A DNA stretch of 33,653 nt from Lentisphaerota bacterium (GTDB lineage: Bacteria > Verrucomicrobiota > Kiritimatiellia > CAIQIC01 > Lenti-01): positions 1 through 33,653 of the forward strand of contig JAAZBB010000030.1 of assembly GCA_012514035.1 (NCBI GenBank), read 5' to 3'. The position numbers and the translations under genes were made by a program. Below are positions 1-7,707 of this stretch, piece by piece; the stretch's first letter is position 1; each line of letters opens with the position of its first letter. The notes below the pieces were generated by a model. That model was given only the letters and a program-made list of their open reading frames with translations, was not told where the DNA came from and ran no database searches.

Positions 1-623
1 TCGTCGAAGGACTTGCCATAGACCTTTTTCATCTTGGCGTCGCATTCCTGGAAGCGGCCGGGGTGCCAGGTGCGGATGATGGTGTTCATGGGGTGGTCGG
101 CGCTGCCGCAGTCCACGCCGATCCACTTGATTTTCATCTTCTCGCACCAGTCGTCGAAGTCGGGGCTCGGGCCGGGATGCATGACGAAGTAGCGGATTTC
201 GTCGCCGGTCTTCTGGTCCCACGAGTAGCGGTGGTAGCCGGTGTTGATGATCAGGATGTCGCCCTTCCTCACCTCGACCTTGTCGGTGATCATCTTGGGG
301 GTGTAGAGCGAGTAGTCGGAGACGTCCTTGGAGATGTCCACGACGACGCCGGGGCCGACCCACTCGCGCAGGGGCACGTTGCCGATGGAGCGGCCGGCGG
401 GATAGAAGTGGATTTCGCCGTCCATGTGGGTGCCGACGTGGTTGGAGGTGGTGATGATCTGGCCGTTGGCGCCTTGGCCCATGTGAGCGCCGGCAAGGCG
501 TTTGAAGTACTGCACGCCCAGCGGCATGTAGGAAGGCCACGGGGGCGTGTGCACGCTGAGGCGCATCGTAAGATCGTACATCTGAGCGTTGTCCATGAAT
601 TCGATGAACTGGTTGTTGTTCAT
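1..623 (-). CDS. Cyclase-family (PF04199) metal-dependent amidohydrolase, 3' end outside window
   Basis: The first 207 residues are visible, starting at the ATG at 623-621 behind an AAAGGA site at about 632-637; the C-terminus runs off the left edge. The family signature HVGTHMDG is at residues 62-69 (His62, His66, Asp68) with His72 following, the metal-binding HxGTHxD pattern of the kynurenine formamidase/isatin hydrolase superfamily. These enzymes hydrolyse amide or lactam bonds using Mn2+ or Zn2+. It is the last visible gene of a minus-strand run after fdrA and the DUF1116 gene, separated from the latter only by the four-helix cassette. The context suggests an amidohydrolase supplying or removing an intermediate of a carbamoyl/ureido catabolic pathway. 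The substrate cannot be read from sequence. Family call is strong, exact reaction unknown. Confidence 0.85.
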   Translation of the reverse strand, partial: MNNNQFIEFMDNAQMYDLTMRLSVHTPPWPSYMPLGVQYFKRLAGAHMGQGANGQIITTSNHVGTHMDGEIHFYPAGRSIGNVPLREWVGPGVVVDISKDVSDYSLYTPKMITDKVEVRKGDILIINTGYHRYSWDQKTGDEIRYFVMHPGPSPDFDDWCEKMKIKWIGVDCGSADHPMNTIIRTWHPGRFQECDAKMKKVYGKSFD

Positions 624-651
624 TGGGGGGTCCTTTCTTGTTTGTTTTTAA

Positions 652-682
652 AGAGGTCAGAGGTCAGGGTTCAGAGGTCAGG
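652..682 (+). repeat. Left inverted end of the four-helix cassette (heptad array)
   Basis: Four consecutive 7-bp units, GAGGTCA, GAGGTCA, GGGTTCA, GAGGTCA, preceded by A and followed by GG. The stop codon (TGA on the minus strand, 671-673) of the four-helix gene lies inside this array. Confidence 0.85.
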
Positions 683-1120
683 TTCGGGAAAGCCGGAAGA
701 TCCGTAATCGGCGGAATCCTCCCGGATGGTGGGCCAGCGACGGTCGGATTCCGGCAATTGTTTTTCCAGATTTCGTTCCATGCCGTTCAACATCCGGATG
801 CATTCGCGGTATCGCTCGCGGAAGCCGGAGAATGTTTCCTTGGATTCATATTCGCGCAAATGGGCCATGTAAAGGTGGTGAATAGTTTCGGCGGCTTCGC
901 CGCGGCTGCAGTTGACACCTTCGATTTTGTTGCGCACGTGGCGGTCATCATTCTTTTCGGCCAACTGGGCGGCCGCGCTGTTGGAAGACCGCCGGATTTG
1001 CGAGCCCAGTTCGTTTTTTTCCTCGGCCGGCCAGCCATGCGAAAGATCGGCGATTTCCAGGTGAAGCTGGCAGAGTCGTTGATAAACGACCAAATCTTCC
1101 ACATTCCTGAATTCAGCCAT
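671..1120 (-). CDS. Four-helix-bundle protein of the 23S rRNA intervening-sequence family (TIGR02436/PF05635 type)
   Basis: 149 residues. The N-terminus (FRNVEDLVVYQRLCQLHLEI), the central RRSSNSAAAQLAEK segment (helix 2 region) and the later LYMAHLREYESKETF segment match the pattern of the small four-helix proteins first seen inside 23S rRNA intervening sequences of Leptospira and later as stand-alone genes. The fold is shared with Avd, the accessory protein of diversity-generating retroelements; no biochemical activity is established for stand-alone members. The Shine-Dalgarno AGGAG (1130-1134) overlaps the right inverted end, and the stop lies in the left inverted end, so the gene and its repeats form one unit. 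There is no rRNA gene or reverse transcriptase nearby. The C-terminal 30 residues are not typical of the family and may be variable. Confidence 0.8.
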   Translation of the reverse strand: MAEFRNVEDLVVYQRLCQLHLEIADLSHGWPAEEKNELGSQIRRSSNSAAAQLAEKNDDRHVRNKIEGVNCSRGEAAETIHHLYMAHLREYESKETFSGFRERYRECIRMLNGMERNLEKQLPESDRRWPTIREDSADYGSSGFPEPDL

Positions 1121-1131
1121 TCGGTTTTGCT

Positions 1132-1162
1132 CCTGACCTCTGAAATCTGACCTCTGACCTCT
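1132..1162 (-). repeat. Right inverted end of the four-helix cassette (heptad array)
   Basis: Read on the minus strand the units are GAGGTCA, GAGGTCA, GATTTCA, GAGGTCA, then GG. It matches the left end at 29 of 31 positions in inverted orientation. It starts within the TAG stop codon of the DUF1116 gene and supplies the AGGAG ribosome-binding site of the four-helix gene. Confidence 0.85.
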
Positions 1163-2564
1163 ATTTCAGGATTTTCGCCAGCGCGTCGTAGGCCTGGGCG
1201 AAGGGGGCCATGGGGGCGTTGACGAGGCCGGCGCCGACCTGTCCGACGCCGGCCTTCTTGTGGGCGACGCCGGTGTCGATGACGGGGACGAGGTTCTTCT
1301 CGACGACCTTGCGGACGTCGATGCCGGTGGGGGTGCCGCGGAAGTCGAGGGCGGGGATCTGGTACATGCGGCTTTCGCCGGCGGTGATCTCGTACATCTG
1401 GCGGGTGTAGCGCAGGGCGTCGGAGGCGACGCCCCCGACGAACTGGACGATGGCGGGGGCGGCGGCGATGGCGAATCCGCCGAGGCCGCCGGTCTCGGTG
1501 ATGGCGCTGTCGCCGATGTCGGGGTTGGCGTCGTCCTTGGAGAACCCGGCGAAGTAGAGCGCGTCGGGGACATCGGCGGGGGCGGTGAACCACAGGTCGC
1601 CGGTGCCGGCGAGCTGGATGCCGAAGTCGGTGCCGTTGCGGGCCATGACCACGGCGATGGAACTGCCCTTGACGTTGCGGGCGGCGTCGAGCGTGGCCTT
1701 GCAGGCGGGCATGGAGAGGTTGAGGAAGAAGTGGTCGTTGCTGTTGATGAAGTTGAGCACCGCGATGGCGTTGCCCGTGTTGTCGCAGGTGGCGACGATG
1801 GCGGGGGCGATGGCGCGGTAGAGCAGGGAGGTGCCGGCGCGGTTGCGGTTGTGGACTTCGTCGCCCATGTGCAGGGCCTGGGCGATCAGGTTCTTGAGGT
1901 CAATAGGGCCGGTGTGGGCCACGGCGGCCTTGAGTACGGGATAGAGGACGGTTTCCATCCACTTCAGGCGTTGGGTGACTTCGTCGCCGAAGGCGCCGTA
2001 GCGCAGGACCTTGCCGAGTCCTTCGTTGAGGGTGCAGTAGGCGAAATTGCCGTATTTTTCGTTGTGGATGATCCAAACGGGCATCGACGGCGTGACGATG
2101 CCGGCCATGGGGCCGACGGCGCCGTGCTCGTGGCAGGGGGCGTACTGGATGGTGCCGGAGGCGGCCAGTTGTTCGGCCTCCTCGATGGTTGCGGCGCGGC
2201 CTTCATAGACGAGGCCGGCCATGACGCCGCCGCGCATTGGCCCGCACATGCGGTCCCAGGTGATGGGGGGGCCGGCGTGCAGAATGGTATCCTCGGTCAT
2301 GCCGGGGATCACGTTGCGGGCGACGTCGAGCCCGACGAGCTTGGGCGTGCCGGCCAGAATGATCTCCATGACCTTCTGGTTGGCTTTTTCGATTTTGGCG
2401 GCGCGCCGGGCGAGGATGGTTTCCGATTCGGGCGAGACGTCCACGGGCGGGCGCCAGTCCACCTGGACGGCGGGGGGGGAGATCTGGTCGCAGACGTCCT
2501 TGAAGGATTCGATGCCGACATTGACGACCCGGAGGGGGGTGGTGAAAAGACTCTGGATGCTCAT
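1161..2564 (-). CDS. DUF1116 (YlbE/AllG-like) protein
   Basis: 467 residues from the ATG at 2564, preceded by GGAAGGAA at good spacing and only 17 nt after the fdrA stop. The N-terminus (MSIQSLFTTPLRVVNVG), the GLVYEGRAATIEEAEQ stretch, the CHEHGAVGPMAGI motif, NRNRAGTSLLYR and LTYRQ-free C-terminal half agree with the DUF1116 family. That family is almost always encoded next to FdrA. In E. coli the partners FdrA, YlbE (DUF1116) and YlbF (DUF2877) have been reported as an oxamate carbamoyltransferase of anaerobic allantoin use. By analogy this would be a subunit of a carbamoyl- or acyl-transferring enzyme with the adjacent FdrA. A longer in-frame reading to 2822 exists but would sit inside fdrA. 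The third partner, DUF2877, is not in the window. Family call strong; reaction inferred. Confidence 0.88.
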   Translation of the reverse strand: MSIQSLFTTPLRVVNVGIESFKDVCDQISPPAVQVDWRPPVDVSPESETILARRAAKIEKANQKVMEIILAGTPKLVGLDVARNVIPGMTEDTILHAGPPITWDRMCGPMRGGVMAGLVYEGRAATIEEAEQLAASGTIQYAPCHEHGAVGPMAGIVTPSMPVWIIHNEKYGNFAYCTLNEGLGKVLRYGAFGDEVTQRLKWMETVLYPVLKAAVAHTGPIDLKNLIAQALHMGDEVHNRNRAGTSLLYRAIAPAIVATCDNTGNAIAVLNFINSNDHFFLNLSMPACKATLDAARNVKGSSIAVVMARNGTDFGIQLAGTGDLWFTAPADVPDALYFAGFSKDDANPDIGDSAITETGGLGGFAIAAAPAIVQFVGGVASDALRYTRQMYEITAGESRMYQIPALDFRGTPTGIDVRKVVEKNLVPVIDTGVAHKKAGVGQVGAGLVNAPMAPFAQAYDALAKILK

Positions 2565-2580
2565 GACGATTCCTTCCCGG

Positions 2581-4119
2581 TTAGCGATTCTTGCGGACGA
2601 TCTTGGCGGTGAGGAAGCCGGCGAGCTTGCAGGCGGCGGCGTTGGTGAGCTGCACATGGGCGCCGGCCTCGCGGAGCGCCTCGACGACCCGGGCGCGGTT
2701 CTGGGGGTCGCCGATGGTACCGGTGACGCCGGCCACCACGAAGACCTGTTTCGACGCTTTCCGGATGACGGGAACCAGCTCCGCGGCGGGATCGAGGTTG
2801 GCGCCGTGGCCGAGCACGACATCCAGCAGGATGACGGCGGTTTCGGGATTGGCCGCCTCGTCGAGGATCATCTTCTTGCGCAGGGTAAAATCAATCATGG
2901 GGTGGGCGCGGCCGACGGTGAATTCGTCCTCGCCGAGGTCCACGAGGGCGTTTTTCTCGGGCTTCCATGCGTTCTTGAGTTTCCGGGTGTCGCCGAGGGG
3001 CGCATTGGAGGTCATCTGGCGCAGGATGCCGTCGAGGACGACCTGGGCTTCGGCGCAGAAGGTGCCGCCGCTGAAGAGCCCGCGCAGGTAGCGGCCTTTG
3101 GCCTTGCGGCGCTTGGCGATCAGGGCGTGGGCTTCGTCCATGAGAATGGCGTCGCGCTTGGTCAGGCGGTCCATGGCCTTGACGGGATCCACGCCCTTGA
3201 CCTGGGCGACGGCGAGGTGCGCGGCCTGTTCAAGTGTGGCGGGCATGCCGCCTTCGCCGAGAAACAACGCCACGACGGGTTTTTTCGTCTTGCGGATCAG
3301 GGAGTAGACCTTCTTGAGGACGGCGGGTTGGGGGGGCTTGGAGACGAGGACGATGACCTTGGTTTCCGGATCGTCGGCCAGCGCCTGCATGGCGTCGAGG
3401 AAGGAGATGCCGCCGACGGCGTCCTTGACGTCGCGACCGCCCGTGCCGATGGCCTGGGAGATGCCGGAGCCTTCGTTGGCGACAATGCAGGTGACCTCCT
3501 GGGTGCCGGTGCCGGAGGCGCCGACGACGCCGATGGGGCCCCGGGGCACGACGTTGGCGAAGGCGAGGGGTACGCCATTGATGATGGAGGTGCCGCAGTC
3601 GGGGCCCATGACGAGGAGGCCTTTCTTGTGGGCGGCTTTCTTCAAGGCGACTTCGTCTTCGATCGAGACGTTATCGGAAAACAGCATGACGTGGAGGCCG
3701 GCGTCGAGGGCCTTGCGAGCTTCGCGGGCGGCGTAGCGCCCGGCGACGGAGATCAACGCGAGGTTGGCGCCGGGCAGGGCCGCGGCGGCGGATGGGATGT
3801 CGCGCGGGGCGGGGGCCTGGGCGCCGTCTTCCGCCGCCGGCTTCTTCTTGCGCGAGAGCAGTTCCTCGGCCTTGGCCAGGGCGTCCTTCGCGGAGGCGGC
3901 GTCCTTGGCCTTGACGACGATCAGCAGGTCCTGGTCGCCCGTTTTCTTGAATTCCGGAATCAGCAGCCCGGACATGTCGAGGATGGATTTATTGGCCTCG
4001 GTGGCCATGACGACAGAGGCATCCACGACGCCGGGAGCCCCGGAGAGTTCGCGCCCGACGCGCATGAGAGTGACGGAATCGAAGTAGAAGCCCTGCTTGA
4101 TGCGGCCGACAGTATTCAT
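2581..4119 (-). CDS. fdrA: FdrA-like acyl-CoA synthetase / carbamoyltransferase subunit
   Basis: 512 residues starting MNTVGRIKQGFYFDSVTLMR at 4119, with AAGGAG about 11 nt upstream. Visible landmarks are MGPDCGTSII (171-180), GASGTGTQE (200-208) and GTGGRD (225-230), the CoA-ligase-like core characteristic of FdrA and related to the succinyl-CoA synthetase alpha fold. A Lys/Ala/Pro-rich linker (about 85-112) separates an N-terminal domain from it. In E. coli FdrA works with the DUF1116 and DUF2877 proteins in oxamate carbamoyl transfer, yielding carbamoyl phosphate in purine-ring degradation. Here it is the first gene of a minus-strand operon continuing into DUF1116 (17-nt gap) and, past the cassette, the cyclase-family hydrolase. 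The in-frame extension to 4299 lacks a ribosome-binding site and was not used. Substrate is inferred. Confidence 0.9.
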   Translation of the reverse strand: MNTVGRIKQGFYFDSVTLMRVGRELSGAPGVVDASVVMATEANKSILDMSGLLIPEFKKTGDQDLLIVVKAKDAASAKDALAKAEELLSRKKKPAAEDGAQAPAPRDIPSAAAALPGANLALISVAGRYAAREARKALDAGLHVMLFSDNVSIEDEVALKKAAHKKGLLVMGPDCGTSIINGVPLAFANVVPRGPIGVVGASGTGTQEVTCIVANEGSGISQAIGTGGRDVKDAVGGISFLDAMQALADDPETKVIVLVSKPPQPAVLKKVYSLIRKTKKPVVALFLGEGGMPATLEQAAHLAVAQVKGVDPVKAMDRLTKRDAILMDEAHALIAKRRKAKGRYLRGLFSGGTFCAEAQVVLDGILRQMTSNAPLGDTRKLKNAWKPEKNALVDLGEDEFTVGRAHPMIDFTLRKKMILDEAANPETAVILLDVVLGHGANLDPAAELVPVIRKASKQVFVVAGVTGTIGDPQNRARVVEALREAGAHVQLTNAAACKLAGFLTAKIVRKNR

Positions 4120-4231
4120 CGGGTAACGGTCTCCTTGCGGGCAGAACGGCCCTGTGCCGCCTGCCGCACGCTTATTCCTAGCGCAGACAGGATGAGGGAG
4201 GCGAGCAAAAAAGCCGAACGGGTAGAAGGTG

Positions 4232-4732
4232 TTAGAATCCGAGGCGGAGCGCGGCGCCGAGAAACACAGTATCGGTATCAATGGCTTCAAGGGCGTCATC
4301 CAGATCGGTTTCGCTGTGGAACCGATAGCTGCCGGAGATGTCGAGGAAGATGCCGGGCAGCACTTCCAGGTCGAGGCCCGCTTTCAGGGCGAAAAAGGGG
4401 GCGTCGGCCCATTCGCCATCCAGGTTGAGGATGCCGACGCCGGCGGCGGCATAGATGGCGCTGCCGAGGACAGCATAGGCAGCTGGCGCAATCGCGTTTT
4501 CGCCGAAGAGCTTGGGCAGGAACTCGACATCTTCCTGCAGACCGATCAGAGTGGCCCGGTATTGATAGGAGACCAGATAGCTGAGGCCGTCTTCATCGAC
4601 GTCATCGAGATCAATATCGTCCACGGCGACCCAGTAGTTGGCCCCGGCGCCGATACGGTGGGCCTTGGATGCCGCCTGGACTGTCAGAGCCGGAATCAGG
4701 CACAAACTCAGCAGAAGCAATATTTTATTCAT
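4232..4732 (-). CDS. Small outer-membrane beta-barrel protein, Asp-rich
   Basis: 166 residues. Residues 1-21 are a signal peptide (MNKILLLLSLCLIPALTVQA) with an Ala-x-Ala type cut site. The mature part alternates hydrophobic and polar residues (YLVSYQYRATLIGL, AYAVLGSAIYAAAGVGIL, FFALKAGLDLEV, IFLDISGSYRF) and ends in LRLGF. A C-terminal Phe is the usual recognition signal for BAM-assembled barrels. Acidic stretches (DDIDLDDVDED near residues 38-48 and ETDLDDALEAIDTD near the end) would fall in loops. It resembles opacity/OmpW-type eight-stranded barrels in size but carries no specific signature. It lies upstream of fdrA (112-nt gap) and downstream of a similar barrel gene. Localisation is well supported, function unknown. 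Confidence 0.75.
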   Translation of the reverse strand: MNKILLLLSLCLIPALTVQAASKAHRIGAGANYWVAVDDIDLDDVDEDGLSYLVSYQYRATLIGLQEDVEFLPKLFGENAIAPAAYAVLGSAIYAAAGVGILNLDGEWADAPFFALKAGLDLEVLPGIFLDISGSYRFHSETDLDDALEAIDTDTVFLGAALRLGF

Positions 4733-4815
4733 GGATGCATTCCTGAAAGGGACCGGTTTGATCCATCCTCATGATGGCAAGCTCCGTGTGGTTCGGCAAG
4801 GCAAGCGATAATCAA

Positions 4816-4842
4816 CCGGCGCCGGAGGATATCCGGCGCCGG
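4816..4842 (-). terminator. Perfect GC-rich hairpin between two outer-membrane protein genes
   Basis: An 11-bp perfect stem (CCGGCGCCGGA at 4816-4826 against 4832-4842) with a 5-nt loop. It lies 35 nt after the stop of the gene at 4877-5425. No T-run follows, so it may be an mRNA 3'-end stabiliser or an attenuator rather than a full intrinsic terminator. Confidence 0.55.
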
Positions 4843-4876
4843 AGCACTCCGATCTGCGGTCAGGTCCGCATTGGAT

Positions 4877-5425
4877 TTAAAAGCGGAACAAGAGGCCGGC
4901 GTTGATGCCGAAACCGCTGAAATCCACTTTTTCATCATCGAGATCGACCTCCCCGTAATCATCAACTTCCGCGCCGTCCACTTCCAGAACGCGATATTGG
5001 GCTTCCGCGAAGAGCGAGGCCGAATCGCTGAGGCTGAACTCCACACCGGCCACGGCATAGAAGCAGATTTCATCATCCAGATCGACGTCGTCGGCCTCCG
5101 GAATGATGGCATACCCAATGCCGCCGCCGCCATAGAGGTTCAGCGGGCTGTCCTGCAGCGGCAGGTTGAACAACAGGCCGGCTTCCAATGGGATCAAATA
5201 GACGCCATCATCCGTGTCGTCTTCGTCAAACTGCGTGATGCAGGATGCGCGCGCCTCCACTCCGAAGTATTCGGACAGGTCGGTCTTGAACTTGATGCCG
5301 CCGCCGAATCCGGGGCCGGGATCATCGGCATTGAAATAGGACCCGTAAATGCCCACGCCGCTGCCGGCAGTGGCCACAACAGCGCCAAGGCCAATCAACA
5401 TCAGAACCATCAGTATTTTTTTCAT
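4877..5425 (-). CDS. Outer-membrane beta-barrel protein, Asp-rich, second copy type
   Basis: 182 residues from the ATG at 5425, behind a strong AAAGGAGA site; a longer reading from 5470 places the signal peptide internally and was rejected. Residues 1-20 are a signal peptide (MKKILMVLMLIGLGAVVATA). The barrel pattern includes GSGVGIYGSYF, FGVEARASC, LYGGGGIGYAI, CFYAVAGVEFSLS and ASLFAEAQYRVLEV, ending in INAGLLFRF with C-terminal Phe. The layout (Gly-rich strand 1, AQYRVLE penultimate strands) fits the OmpA-like/porin-family small barrels (PF13505 type). Loops carry FDEDDTDDG, DDVDLDDE and DDYGEVDLDDE acidic clusters, like its downstream neighbour. The two genes probably derive from related barrels, but similarity outside the shared architecture is low. 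Confidence 0.78.
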   Translation of the reverse strand: MKKILMVLMLIGLGAVVATAGSGVGIYGSYFNADDPGPGFGGGIKFKTDLSEYFGVEARASCITQFDEDDTDDGVYLIPLEAGLLFNLPLQDSPLNLYGGGGIGYAIIPEADDVDLDDEICFYAVAGVEFSLSDSASLFAEAQYRVLEVDGAEVDDYGEVDLDDEKVDFSGFGINAGLLFRF

Positions 5426-5646
5426 TGTTTTCTCCTTTAATGAACATAGCGGCATGTTGAAAAACGACATCCGCCACCAACTTTGACAGTAGGTTAAGAT
5501 TTCACGGTTGTCAAGACTGGACTGGCTGTCTTGGAAGGATTTATGTCGACTTGAAAGTGCCGGGTTTTCCCGGGGGCATGTTGTTGGGAGCCAGTCGCCG
5601 GCCCTTGGGAGTTCGTGTGTCGGATCAAGGGGAGAAAACGAACGGC

Positions 5647-7632
5647 TTACCGCACCGGGCAGGCGCCGCCGGCGCAGTCGTTGCCCATGTCCACGGCGTC
5701 CTCGGACTGGGCCCTGACCTGCTCAAGATCGATCGGCTTGAGGCTGGCGGCATAGGTGTCGTATTCGGCCTTGGAAACCGGCTGTTGCGGCAGGTAGGGG
5801 AAGCCGAGATCCGCGGCGGTCTTCAGTGGATCGGCCCGCAGCAGGAACGACACGCCGACGTAGTGGTCCCAGTACTGCAACAGCCACTCGATAATGGCAT
5901 CGACCTCGGATGGGTCATAACTGACAGTGATGGAGCAGTTCTGTTCAACATAGTTGTCCATCAACAGCTTGTACCGTTCGAGCTGGTCGATGGCGGTTTC
6001 GAGGTTCACCTCCAGATCGCCGGCCTTCTCGAAATCCACGTCGTCCCACGATACGGGCAGCGTGATGACCCAGTCGCCGGTGCCGTTGGGATGCGGGATG
6101 ATCTTGTAGCCGGCCTCGCGCAGGACGGGCACGAGCGGGTCGTGCTTGACGAACGTGACGTTGTTGAAGATATGGCGCGCGAGCGGCTTGTGGGCGCCCT
6201 CCGTCGTATCGTAGCACTTCGAGATGGTGCCTTCGGGCTTGAGGGTGGTGACGTTCTTGGGCCGCGGCAGGCCGAGCTCGTCGGCCATGGAATAGGCGCC
6301 CATGATGGCCGCGTTGCGGAGGAGGCGCAGTTCGTAGGGGCCGAGGTCGGGCCGGCGCACGACGCCGGTGAGCGACACGCCGCAGAGGTGCAGGAAATCG
6401 TTGTTCTCGTGCCACGAGTGCTGGAGGATGCCGTCCTTGAGGTTGACGCAGGTCTGGCGGTAGTTGGCGCGCGCGATGATGGATATGGCGCGGTGCATGC
6501 CGCTGGGGTTGTCCTTGAACTTGGCCAGGTCGATCGTCGTCAGGTTGCAGAAGGCGCGGTTGCCCAGCAGGATTTCGGCGCAGGGATTCACGCCGGAGAA
6601 CCACGGCGCGCGGTTGAGCGCGGCGGCGCCGTTGATGAAGCCGGGCTCCGAGCCGCCCGCCGCGAGCATGAGGTCGAAGATGCCGCGCAGCTCCGCGCGC
6701 GTGGGCTTGTCGTAGAAGACGAGGGAGTTGTTGGACATGCCGCGCTGAGGCTGGCCCTTGCTCCAATAGTCCTTTTTGCAGACGGCGAACTCCTGCCATT
6801 CGGGAGAACCGTATTCGAACAGGCTGATTTCCGCCGAGCGGCGCGTGCTGAGGATCGTGCCCAGCCAGTTGCACACGTCGTGGATGTCCATCTTGCGAAG
6901 GAGCTGGCCCGCGCGGCGGTTCATGATCTCGGCGATGGCCCGGTAGGCCACGGAGATCGTCTCGTCGCCCTGGCCGATCCAGCCGTAGCCCGTCAGGCGC
7001 GTGCCGGCGGGACGAATTTCGGAGAAATCGAGCACCAGTTTTTCGGCGGCATACTTGCCGGCCAGCAGCTTGCCGACGGACTTGGCCCAGGCTTCGGCGG
7101 AATCGCCGACGCTGATGGTCCAGATCTTGGTTTCGGGATCCCAGGTTTCCAGATTGGTGTCGCGTCCGTTCTTGTCCTGGCGCGTGGAGCGGATGATCTG
7201 GATGTCGAGGATGGGCTGGGTGAAGCCGCTGATACCGCCGGATTTCGGCGTGACGCCCACCCCGCAGCCTTGCAGCAGCAGCCAGAGCGCGTCCACCATG
7301 TCGTCGACGGTCTGGATTTCGAGATGGGCGCAGTTGAACTGACAGGCTTCGCGGACCTTGGAAATTTCGGTGCCGCCGAGCCACAGCGTGCGGCCGGCCA
7401 CGCCGACCTTGCGGGCCAGGAGCAGGCTGCGAAGTTCCTCGAGTTCCGCTTCCTGCGTTTTGTTGAGCGCGCGGCGCATCTGGCGTTTCCACAGCCAGCG
7501 CTGGTGCTCGATGACGCGGTCCACGGTCTGCGCCCAGGTCTCGAAAACGGCGCCTTTATCGTCGAGCACGCGGTTGTAGGTGCGGCGGGTGAGGATCTGG
7601 GCGCGCAGCGAAGGCTGGTAGGTTTCGGGCAT
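5647..7632 (-). CDS. nrdJ: Adenosylcobalamin-dependent (class II) ribonucleoside-triphosphate reductase
   Basis: 661 residues from the ATG at 7632 (GGAG six nt upstream). It reduces ribonucleotides to deoxyribonucleotides using a B12-generated thiyl radical, without oxygen. Key residues can be placed against the monomeric Lactobacillus leichmannii enzyme: Cys101 in FNCAHL, NPCAEI with the radical Cys351 and Glu353, Cys362 exactly 11 residues later (the 408/419 spacing), and the C-terminal shuttle pair Cys653/Cys658 in DCAGGACPVR (5-residue spacing as in 731/736). The length is slightly shorter than the 739-residue reference. It follows thyX with a 75-nt gap, so the pair likely forms a DNA-precursor unit. 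No cobalamin riboswitch was found upstream. Confidence 0.95.
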   Translation of the reverse strand: MPETYQPSLRAQILTRRTYNRVLDDKGAVFETWAQTVDRVIEHQRWLWKRQMRRALNKTQEAELEELRSLLLARKVGVAGRTLWLGGTEISKVREACQFNCAHLEIQTVDDMVDALWLLLQGCGVGVTPKSGGISGFTQPILDIQIIRSTRQDKNGRDTNLETWDPETKIWTISVGDSAEAWAKSVGKLLAGKYAAEKLVLDFSEIRPAGTRLTGYGWIGQGDETISVAYRAIAEIMNRRAGQLLRKMDIHDVCNWLGTILSTRRSAEISLFEYGSPEWQEFAVCKKDYWSKGQPQRGMSNNSLVFYDKPTRAELRGIFDLMLAAGGSEPGFINGAAALNRAPWFSGVNPCAEILLGNRAFCNLTTIDLAKFKDNPSGMHRAISIIARANYRQTCVNLKDGILQHSWHENNDFLHLCGVSLTGVVRRPDLGPYELRLLRNAAIMGAYSMADELGLPRPKNVTTLKPEGTISKCYDTTEGAHKPLARHIFNNVTFVKHDPLVPVLREAGYKIIPHPNGTGDWVITLPVSWDDVDFEKAGDLEVNLETAIDQLERYKLLMDNYVEQNCSITVSYDPSEVDAIIEWLLQYWDHYVGVSFLLRADPLKTAADLGFPYLPQQPVSKAEYDTYAASLKPIDLEQVRAQSEDAVDMGNDCAGGACPVR

Positions 7633-7707
7633 GGTCTTCTCCGGAAAAACGCGGTGCAAAATTCGGGCGGATTCTAGGGCAAAAAGGAGGACGGGAAAAG
7701 CCGAAGT

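Larger units (their letters stand above)
652..1162 (-). mobile_element. Putative 511-bp cassette: four-helix-bundle gene with 31-bp heptad-built inverted ends
   Basis: The ends at 652-682 and 1132-1162 are inverted repeats of 31 nt that differ at only two adjacent positions. Each end is a tandem of 7-bp units (GAGGTCA, GAGGTCA, then GGGTTCA or GATTTCA, then GAGGTCA). Nearly everything between them is one small gene (671-1120). The right end begins inside the TAG stop of the DUF1116 gene (1161-1163). The left end stops about 15 bp before the ribosome-binding site of the cyclase gene. The simplest reading is a small element inserted between two operon genes without destroying either. No transposase is encoded, so movement would need help in trans. 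Mobility is inference; the inverted ends are directly visible. Confidence 0.6.

Noticed and set aside
652..1162. Diversity-generating retroelement (because of the Avd-like fold)
   Set aside because: No reverse transcriptase, template repeat or variable repeat is present nearby.
1260..4428. Long plus-strand reading frames opposite fdrA and the DUF1116 gene
   Set aside because: They are antisense to recognised genes, have low-complexity Gly/Asp/Val-rich translations and no ribosome-binding sites; this is a GC-skewed codon artefact.
7633..7707. Cobalamin riboswitch ahead of the B12-dependent reductase
   Set aside because: The 75-nt gap is too short and lacks the conserved B12-box-like sequences; nothing matching was found upstream of thyX either.
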